Below, piece by piece: positions 53,397 through 59,537 of a stretch of DNA of 59,537 nucleotides. Each line of letters begins with the position of its first letter. Position 1 is the stretch's first letter. The position numbers and the translations under genes are program-made. This DNA is from Pseudomonadota bacterium (lineage in GTDB: Bacteria; Pseudomonadota; Gammaproteobacteria; JAKAQQ01). The stretch covers positions 1 through 59,537 of the forward strand of contig DAHXNI010000017.1 in assembly GCA_027365475.1 (NCBI GenBank), read 5' to 3'. The notes under the pieces were generated by a model. It had not been told where the DNA came from, ran no database searches, and was given only the letters and a program-made list of their open reading frames with translations.

Positions 53397-53492
53397 CGAA
53401 CAGGTTCGATCCTGTCGCGGGGCATGAACCTGGGTTACGAGAGATGAGGAGAGATCACTTTGAACGCTGGACTGACTGGAGGCCTGCCACCG

Positions 53493-54383
53493 ATGTCCCA
53501 GCCTCTCGCCCTAGCGGCTTTGGTTCTCAATTACCGTCGTGCGGATCTTACTGCGCGCTGTGTGGCCAGTCTGAGTGACTCTATCCAGCGGATATATGTC
53601 ATCGATAACTCTGGCGATGTTCAGGAATCCGCACGGCTTGAGTCCCGCTTGGGCGATGGCGGCGTGCGTGATCCGCGGGTTTGTATCCTCAAGCCGTCCA
53701 TGAACCTCGGCTTCGCCCGCGGCATGGAGTTCGGCCTGGAAGCGGCACGGCGTGAACAGGCATGGGATGCCTACTGGATCATGAACAATGATGCAACCGC
53801 AACCCCGGATCTGGTTTCCGGCATGGTCGCGGCATTCGAAGCGCACGGCCGCCGCGCCTTGGTGGCTCCATTCGCCAGCAAGGAGGGGGTCGCCTCGAGA
53901 CTGTGGTATCACCGTCTGTTGGGGCTGGTTTTGAAGCGTCCGGTATGGGGTGCTTTCCCCTACCTCAACGGAGCGTGCCTTCTGGTTCCAGCACTTGGTC
54001 CCACCCCCCGCCTGTTCGATACCGATTTCTTTCTTTATGGAGAGGATGTCGAACTGTCGTGGCGTCTTTCCCGGCTGGGCTTCCCGCTGGTCGAGGTGGA
54101 TGCCGGATACCATCACGAAGGCCATGCCGCCACACGGGACGGAAGTCTTTTCTATGAGTTCCATATTGCGCGCGGGCATCTCTTACTCGCCCGAAAACTC
54201 GCAGCCCATTGGGGTGAGCGCTGGCTCTTTATGATGGGGCGGGCGCTGAGTCTTCCGGCGCGAGCGGGTCTCCGAAGCCTGCGGAACCGCAGTCTGGTGC
54301 CGTGGCAGGGTCTTTTCATGGCCTGGTACACTCCCGGACGCGCCCCCGATCCACCCCGCGTCGGTTCCGATTCATTTCGATGA
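53493..54383 (+). CDS. family 2 glycosyltransferase (rhamnosyltransferase-like)
   Basis: A 296-residue GT-A enzyme: ALVLNYRRADLTARCVASL at the start, YVIDNSGD, NLGFARGMEFGLE, the metal-binding motif in WIMNNDATATPDLV, and FFLYGEDVELSWRL near the middle, which places it with the rhamnosyl/glycosyl transferases that use nucleotide sugars. ATG 53493, 10 nt after GGAGG, is used; TTG 53460 with its own GAGGAGA is an alternative giving 11 more residues. It has no strong membrane span and probably acts in LPS or exopolysaccharide synthesis. Confidence 0.82.
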   Translation: MSQPLALAALVLNYRRADLTARCVASLSDSIQRIYVIDNSGDVQESARLESRLGDGGVRDPRVCILKPSMNLGFARGMEFGLEAARREQAWDAYWIMNNDATATPDLVSGMVAAFEAHGRRALVAPFASKEGVASRLWYHRLLGLVLKRPVWGAFPYLNGACLLVPALGPTPRLFDTDFFLYGEDVELSWRLSRLGFPLVEVDAGYHHEGHAATRDGSLFYEFHIARGHLLLARKLAAHWGERWLFMMGRALSLPARAGLRSLRNRSLVPWQGLFMAWYTPGRAPDPPRVGSDSFR

Positions 54384-55348
54384 CCCCAGAACGGGTTGCA
54401 ATTCTCTGGGGCGGCGGATTGGGTGATGCCCTCGTCATGCGTCCCGTGCTCGAGGCAGCGTGCCGGCCTGGCTGGCCATCTCCGTTGTACCTGACACGGG
54501 TTCAGACCGAAGTGGATCCCCTGTTGGCCATGGGTTTGCCCATTCAGAGACTGCTTTTGCCGCGTGCGCCATTTGATGCCCTGTGTGCGGTGCGCCGGGC
54601 GGGTCGCTTCGACCGGGTGTATTCGGGTCCGCACAGCCGCTGGCGTACCCGCTGGTTGGCCCGAGCCGTGGACGCGGACCATCGCGGACCCCTCCATCCG
54701 CGAGGGGATTCTCGCTTTCTGGCGGACCTCATTGCTGAGGATGTTGCCGCGATGGGATGGACAGAACGGCCGCCTCCGATCTATGGGTCGCGCCCCCTGT
54801 TTCCGCCCCCATCAGATGGGGTTCTGCCGGATCCGCCTCAGGAGTCTTACCTCATCGCTCACCCCGGATGCAAGACCGGATGGGATACCAAGAGTTGGTC
54901 GATGGATCGCTGGGCTGCCCTGCTGCAGCGATTGACGGGGGCCGGCTGGCAGCTACGGCTTGTGGGTAATCCGGATGAGTACCAGAATCTGAAAGGCTTG
55001 GCAGCGTCCATACCCACCCCCCATCAGGTGACGATCCACACGGATTGGCCGCTCTGGGAGCTGGAGCGCGCGGTCGCATCTGCGAGGGGCGTCATCTGCC
55101 ACAACTCGGGCATCATGCATATTGCTCTGGCCTACCAGCGCCGCACGATTGTTCTGACTGGCTCATCCGCACCCTACTGGCGGGCACCATACGAGTGGGT
55201 ATGGAACCTCACTTCGGGTGAGTGCGATCTCGCCTGCAATCGTTATCAGTGCCCGGTACCCGGCTTTCGTGCCCGCTGTATCCGGAATCTTGAAGTCGGG
55301 CGGGTGGTCGCCGCCTGTCACGAACATTGGGGTGAGGCGCCCGATTGA
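54380..55348 (+). CDS. family 9 glycosyltransferase (heptosyltransferase-like)
   Basis: A 322-residue GT-B enzyme. VAILWGGGLGDALVMRPVLEAA is the N-terminal motif, LIAHPGCKTGWDTKSWSMDRWAAL the central nucleotide-sugar motif, and SARGVICHNSGIMHIALAYQRRTIVLTGSSAP the C-terminal one. These are ADP-heptose:LPS heptosyltransferase features, though the acceptor is unknown. It starts within the GT2 stop (ATGA), so the two act in one pathway. Confidence 0.82.
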   Translation: MTPERVAILWGGGLGDALVMRPVLEAACRPGWPSPLYLTRVQTEVDPLLAMGLPIQRLLLPRAPFDALCAVRRAGRFDRVYSGPHSRWRTRWLARAVDADHRGPLHPRGDSRFLADLIAEDVAAMGWTERPPPIYGSRPLFPPPSDGVLPDPPQESYLIAHPGCKTGWDTKSWSMDRWAALLQRLTGAGWQLRLVGNPDEYQNLKGLAASIPTPHQVTIHTDWPLWELERAVASARGVICHNSGIMHIALAYQRRTIVLTGSSAPYWRAPYEWVWNLTSGECDLACNRYQCPVPGFRARCIRNLEVGRVVAACHEHWGEAPD

Positions 55349-55425
55349 TGCCGGAGCGAACGCGTCATTTAGGCTCCCGGATGCGCCTCGGTGCATGCGG
55401 TTGGCTCTCCACCACCAACACCTCC

Positions 55426-55431
55426 TATAAT
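55426..55431 (+). promoter_or_regulatory. candidate -10 element for mpl
   Basis: TATAAT at 55426-55431 is perfect; a TTGGCT 19 nt upstream is a poor and slightly distant -35. Transcription would start about 25 nt before the mpl ATG. Confidence 0.4.
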
Positions 55432-55462
55432 CTCATGGGATCCTGCCTTCGAGCGTAGATCC

Positions 55463-56818
55463 ATGCGCATCCATATCCTCGGCATCTGTGGCACGTTCAT
55501 GGCGGGCATTGCCCAACTCGCCGTCGAGCTCGGTCACGAGGTATCGGGTTCGGATCGTCAGTTTGCGCCACCGATGAGTCGCCTACTGGAATGTGCAGGC
55601 GTCCGGTTGTACACGGGTTATGATCCCGAGCATCTCGCACCCGAGATCGATCTTGTCCTGATGGGCAACGTCGTCATGCGCGGCAATCCGGAACTTGAGG
55701 CAGCCATCGATCAGGGATTCTCTTTTGATTCGGGTCCGGCTTGGCTGTTCCGGGAAGTGCTCAAGTCCCGCCGGGTCATTGCCGTAGCGGGCACGCACGG
55801 AAAGACTACGACAACCGCGCTTTTGGCTCACCTGATGGATCAGGCTGGAGCGGATCCCGGTTTTCTGATCGGAGGAGTTCCGCACAACTTCCCCGTTTCG
55901 GCTCGTCTCGGTCAGGGGCGCTGGTTCGTCATCGAGGCCGATGAATATGACACTGCATTTTTCGACAAACGTCCCAAGTTTCTGCATTACCGACCCTGGA
56001 TTCTTGTTCTCAACAACCTGGAACATGATCACGCTGATCTCTACCCTGATCTCGCGAGTCTGGAGCAGGTATTCCATGAACTCGTGCGTGCCGTACCGCG
56101 TGCCGGGCGGATCGTTGTGAATGGACAGGATCAGGCCTTGAGCCGAGTCTTGGAGCGGGGCCTTTACACCCCGCTTACGCGGGTTCTCGGTGGCGCTGAG
56201 GCGTGGCTGGCCGAGAGCTTGGATCCTGCCGGGAATCGTTTCCGGATGGATCTTGCCGGGCGTACGCTCGGACCGGTGACTTGGGGCCTTTCCGGCGAAC
56301 ACAATCTGGCCAATGTGCTGGCTGCGCTTGGTGCAGCCGAAGCAGCCGGAGTGGATCCTTTGCGGCTTGGTCCGGCGCTCGCGAGCTTTGGAGGTGTGGC
56401 ACGGCGGCTTGAGATCGTCGCGACTGGGCGAGGCATCACGGTCTACGATGACTTTGCTCACCACCCGACAGCTATTCGCGCGACACTCGGGGCCCTTCGG
56501 GCCGGGATCGGAACCGACCGAGTGGTTGCCGTGTTCGAACCACGATCGAATTCGATGAAGCAGGGGGTTCATGCCGCGCGTTTAAAAGATGCGTTCAGAG
56601 ACGCCGACGTGACGGTGGTTTTTAATCCAGGCCTGACCTGGAAGGTCGAAGACGCCTTCGATTCGCATGCGCAGATTCTCGATCGGGCCGATCGCATCCT
56701 GCCTGCCCTGATCTCAATCCTTCATCCGGGTGACCGGGTTGTTTTTTTGAGCAATGGGGATTTCTCCGGTGAGCGCGAGCGGATTTACAACGGTTTGCGT
56801 CAGCATTTGTTAGACTGA
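55463..56818 (+). CDS. mpl: UDP-N-acetylmuramate:L-alanyl-gamma-D-glutamyl-meso-diaminopimelate ligase
   Basis: A 451-residue Mur-ligase-family enzyme. HILGICGTFMAGIAQLAVELGHEVSGSD is the Mpl-specific opening, the ATP loop is AGTHGKTTTTALL, and FVIEADEYDTAFFDKRPKFLHYRP is the Mpl middle motif that distinguishes it from MurC. It reattaches recycled murein tripeptide to UDP-MurNAc, implying meso-DAP peptidoglycan. ATG 55463 is used; the upstream frame to 55391 lacks family similarity. Confidence 0.95.
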   Translation: MRIHILGICGTFMAGIAQLAVELGHEVSGSDRQFAPPMSRLLECAGVRLYTGYDPEHLAPEIDLVLMGNVVMRGNPELEAAIDQGFSFDSGPAWLFREVLKSRRVIAVAGTHGKTTTTALLAHLMDQAGADPGFLIGGVPHNFPVSARLGQGRWFVIEADEYDTAFFDKRPKFLHYRPWILVLNNLEHDHADLYPDLASLEQVFHELVRAVPRAGRIVVNGQDQALSRVLERGLYTPLTRVLGGAEAWLAESLDPAGNRFRMDLAGRTLGPVTWGLSGEHNLANVLAALGAAEAAGVDPLRLGPALASFGGVARRLEIVATGRGITVYDDFAHHPTAIRATLGALRAGIGTDRVVAVFEPRSNSMKQGVHAARLKDAFRDADVTVVFNPGLTWKVEDAFDSHAQILDRADRILPALISILHPGDRVVFLSNGDFSGERERIYNGLRQHLLD

Positions 56819-56853
56819 TAAATGAGCGGATCTATGACGAGGGCTGACTCGGC

Positions 56854-57741
56854 ATGGGATCCGACGCCATGAACCTGATCACCCTTTTCTTCCCTCTGCA
56901 TATCATCTGGCCCTGGTGGATGGCGCTGCTCACACTGGCCATGCTGCTATGGTATCGAAGGGGTGTCCAATGTCTCGGCTCCCACGTCAAGCCGGTTCCG
57001 CGCTTCCGTCAGTTTTGGACCTATGCCGGGATCCTGATCGGGTTTCTCGCAGTGATCCCACCGATCGATTCGGTCGCCGATGTGCTCTATGTCGATCACA
57101 TGTTTCAGCACTTTCTGCTCGAGATGATCGCACCCTTCTGTCTCGCTCTCGGGGCGCCCCTCGCACCGCTCATCGCAGGCATGCCCGAGTGGATCCGGCA
57201 CCGGATTTTTGTTCCGGTGGTCCGCAACCGGGGAATGCAGGGTCTTTACCGGTTTCTCATTCATCCGGTCACGGCCGCACTCTTTTTCGCGGGAGTGTGT
57301 GGATTCTGGCTGCTGCCCCACCCGTTCGATGCGACCGTGCGTTCAGGTGCAATCGACGATCTCTGTCACTTGACACTCCTGACCGTTGGACTTTTTTTCT
57401 GGTGGATGGTCCTGGATCCACGTAACCGGAGTCCGCGGGCTTACCTGCTGCATTTCTTGATTCTCATGATCCTCATGAATTTTTTCATCATCGTCGCCGC
57501 CTACATTACGATGACCGGACAGGATCTCTACCCGGTGTACAACCTGACCAGCCCGGCATGGGGCCTTTCCGAGGTGATGGATCAGCAACTCGGAGGGCTC
57601 CTGCTCTGGATCCCGGGTTCACTCGTTCATGTCTTGGGTGCGCTCATTATTTTCCGTCGCTGGATACGGAACGACGAAGCGCATCATGCCCGATCGCCCG
57701 TTCTTGGGATCGATTCGGTACTTCAGGTGAATGACCGATAG
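56854..57741 (+). CDS. ctaG: cytochrome c oxidase assembly protein, CtaG/caa3 type
   Basis: A 295-residue protein with seven or so membrane spans. The caa3_CtaG landmarks are present: DVLYVDHMFQHFLLEMIAPFCLALGAPLAPL, the HPVTAALFFAGVCGFWLLPHPFDATVR loop, CHLTLLTVGLFFWWMVLDP, and DQQLGGLLLWIPGSLVHVLGALII. Members of this group help build aa3-type oxidases, with conserved His/Asp perhaps holding copper. No oxidase subunits are in the window. ATG 56869 is an alternative start. Confidence 0.85.
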   Translation: MGSDAMNLITLFFPLHIIWPWWMALLTLAMLLWYRRGVQCLGSHVKPVPRFRQFWTYAGILIGFLAVIPPIDSVADVLYVDHMFQHFLLEMIAPFCLALGAPLAPLIAGMPEWIRHRIFVPVVRNRGMQGLYRFLIHPVTAALFFAGVCGFWLLPHPFDATVRSGAIDDLCHLTLLTVGLFFWWMVLDPRNRSPRAYLLHFLILMILMNFFIIVAAYITMTGQDLYPVYNLTSPAWGLSEVMDQQLGGLLLWIPGSLVHVLGALIIFRRWIRNDEAHHARSPVLGIDSVLQVNDR

Positions 57742-57781
57742 ATGCCGCAAGGCAGTACTGGAGTGGGTCCGGTTTGTTGAG

Positions 57782-59206
57782 CTACAAGATCGGTGCAAAC
57801 AGTCTGCTTGTCTGCATACCCAGGCGGCGCAATAACGACACATGATCGCAATCGGCAGGTTCAATAGGAGTTGCATGGGCGAAATCTTTGAGCAGCATCG
57901 CTGCGACGCGTGCTGCGAATCCCCGGTCGACGATCAGAGCGATGATTTCAAAATTGAGCCGTAGCGAACGATTGTCCAGATTAGCGCTGCCCACTGCGGC
58001 AATCTCGTCATCCACCAGAACGACCTTCTGGTGCATAAAACCGGGCTGGTACTGATAGACCCTGATCCCCGAACGGACTGCATCGTGTGCGTATAGAGTG
58101 GTGACCAAGTGCATCAGGTAATCAGCACGAGCAGGAATCAATAGCCGCACATCGACTCCGCGCAACGCGGCCAGCTTGAGTGCTACAAACACGGCCTCAT
58201 CAGGGACATAAAATGGTGTCGCAATCCAGATGCGATGCACTGCAGAGTTGATGGCCTGTACGAAAAACAACACACAAGTTTCGTATTCGTCAGCCGGACC
58301 ACTGGCAATGATCTGGCAGCGGATGTTGTCCCGCGACGATGCTGGTTTCCATGAGAGCGACGGTATATCGTGAGTCGCCCAATACCAATCTTCAATAAAT
58401 GCCAGCTGGATACTGGCTACCGCTGGGCCGCGGATCTGGATGTGCGTATCGCGCCACGGGCTCATTGGGGGCTTCAGTCCCATGTATTGATCGCTGACAT
58501 TCAATCCCCCGATGAAAGCCTGTTCTCCGTCAACGACCACGATTTTCCGGTGGTTGCGAAAATTCAACTGAAAGCGGTTTGTGCGATGATGTGGCCGCAG
58601 AAACCGATGGGCAGAAACACCCGCTGCCCGCAGTTCCTCGAGGTATGCGTCAGGCAAGGGATGACTCCCATATCCGTCTACCAGAAAATATACGGGAATG
58701 CCTTCCTTTGCTTTACTCAGCAGGCACTCCTTGAGTTTTTGCCCAAGCCCATCGTCCGCCACGATGTAATACTGGACGACCACATACCGGGTTGCTGTGG
58801 CGATAGCTGCGAATATGGCCGGGAATGTCTCAACCCCGTCCACTAACAACTGGACACTGTTGCCGTTGCAAAATGGGGCATGGGTCAGCTCGATTAATGT
58901 TTTGATGGTCGCAAGATCGGGGCCGGCCAAGGATCCGCTGGGAATGGAAAAATCATTGTTTAGATCGATTTGCTTCGAAATCTCACGGAATTTGCGGTTC
59001 TGCGTGCGGTGGGCATAGACGTAGCGACCAAAGTGGCTGCGACCAAACAGGGCATACGGGATGAGCGCAAAGAATGGCAAGAAAGCCAATGACACAGCCC
59101 AGGCGATGGCGCCTTGTGAAGTTCGGGCCGTCAGAGCAGCATGCGCTGCTGCGACCCACCCCAGAACATAAATGGCAAGGATGATTAGAATCAGGATTGT
59201 GTACAT
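57782..59206 (-). CDS. cls: cardiolipin synthase
   Basis: A 474-residue phospholipase-D-type enzyme. Two N-terminal membrane spans (residues 1-55) are followed by two HKD motifs: HRKIVVVDGEQAFIGG (preceded by FRN) and HQKVVLVDDEIAAVGSANLDNRS. Joining two phosphatidylglycerols to form cardiolipin is the expected reaction. ATG 59206 is used; the frame stays open to 59281 without added features. It is the last chromosomal gene before the IS630 element. Confidence 0.92.
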   Translation of the reverse strand: MYTILILIILAIYVLGWVAAAHAALTARTSQGAIAWAVSLAFLPFFALIPYALFGRSHFGRYVYAHRTQNRKFREISKQIDLNNDFSIPSGSLAGPDLATIKTLIELTHAPFCNGNSVQLLVDGVETFPAIFAAIATATRYVVVQYYIVADDGLGQKLKECLLSKAKEGIPVYFLVDGYGSHPLPDAYLEELRAAGVSAHRFLRPHHRTNRFQLNFRNHRKIVVVDGEQAFIGGLNVSDQYMGLKPPMSPWRDTHIQIRGPAVASIQLAFIEDWYWATHDIPSLSWKPASSRDNIRCQIIASGPADEYETCVLFFVQAINSAVHRIWIATPFYVPDEAVFVALKLAALRGVDVRLLIPARADYLMHLVTTLYAHDAVRSGIRVYQYQPGFMHQKVVLVDDEIAAVGSANLDNRSLRLNFEIIALIVDRGFAARVAAMLLKDFAHATPIEPADCDHVSLLRRLGMQTSRLFAPIL

Positions 59207-59353
59207 GTATGCAGCCAGCCGACGGTTGGAAAATCCTAACACGCCTACGTGGACACGCTCATTGTTGATTGGAATCCACAAGGGGGAGTGAAGGTGGGGC
59301 TCAGTTGGGGTGGAGGGATCTCCAAAACTGTCGAAGGGTAGGGTAGTGTCATG

Positions 59354-59537
59354 TCACGTATTAAATGTCGGATAAAGACGCTTGAGTTTGACGCGCGCAT
59401 CTTCGGTCGTGAATTGCCAGTTCACTTTTGCGTGAATCTGGTCGCGGCGCGATTGCCATGCAGCAACCTCCGCACATAACTTTTCCATACTGCCGATGCG
59501 CCGATCAAGACACTGGCTGATCATTACATTGAGTTCG
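59354..59537 (-). mobile_element. IS630-family transposase, C-terminal fragment (cut by window edge)
   Basis: The minus strand enters at the edge in frame and reads about 60 residues to TGA at 59354. It contains AKVNWQFTTEDARVKLKRLY, which closely matches the C-terminus of IS630-family transposases. Only the tail is visible; the catalytic DDE part is outside. The end of the element should lie in the 70 bp after the stop, but no inverted repeat could be matched. Confidence 0.82.

Noticed and set aside
53398-53425. tRNA T-arm-like sequence (AACAGGTTCGATCCTGT)
   Set aside because: No matching acceptor, D-arm or anticodon arm could be built upstream; it reads better as a small hairpin.

Overview
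The window reads as one stretch of a GC-rich gammaproteobacterial chromosome (roughly 60% GC by eye). Supporting landmarks are the murA-ibaG-kdsD-kdsC-lptCAB-rpoN-hpf-rapZ cluster, hemJ/DUF6776/bactofilin/erpA, sspAB beside the cytochrome bc1 genes, Mpl (DAP-type peptidoglycan recycling) and an enteric-like tryptophan operon. A bc1 complex and a caa3-type CtaG point to aerobic respiration. A DUF929 protein and CtaG hint at an acidophile, but that is only a weak inference. Both ends are cut IS transposases (IS30 type at the left, IS630 type at the right), so the window may be a whole contig whose assembly stopped at repeated insertion sequences.

Layout. 0-5 kb: DUF929 protein, an SDR reductase, a carboxylesterase and a beta-propeller lipoprotein. 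5-12.7 kb: cobalamin uptake and activation (btuF, PduO-type adenosyltransferase, btuB under a cobalamin riboswitch, btuC, btuD) mixed with ampE, ppa and hemJ. 12.8-14.4 kb: DUF6776 protein, bactofilin, erpA. 14.6-23.7 kb: a compact, translationally coupled trb-type type IV secretion operon (trbB-C-D-E-J-L-unknown-F-G-I) with no relaxase or coupling protein in the window. 23.7-31.2 kb: S9 peptidase, cca, an NDUFA9-like SDR, succinate-semialdehyde dehydrogenase, an orphan ParA and a patatin phospholipase. 31.2-39.8 kb: the rpoN/LPS-transport/Kdo/murA block and an M15 carboxypeptidase. 39.9-44.1 kb: petB-petC-sspA-sspB, with petA (Rieske) inverted behind them. 44.2-45.4 kb: macrodomain hydrolase and a GST. 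45.4-53.3 kb: aroF-trpE-trpG-trpD-trpCF-trpB-trpA preceded by a tryptophan-rich leader peptide and attenuator. 53.5-59.2 kb: two glycosyltransferases, mpl, ctaG and cls.

The most interesting items are the orphan type IV secretion system inserted next to erpA, and the trp attenuator, whose leader-peptide ATG coincides with the predicted transcription start. Others are the split and inverted bc1 operon with a PLWY quinol-site motif, and an apparent excess of the palindrome GGATCC. All function calls rest on reading motifs and remembered family features; no database search was possible.
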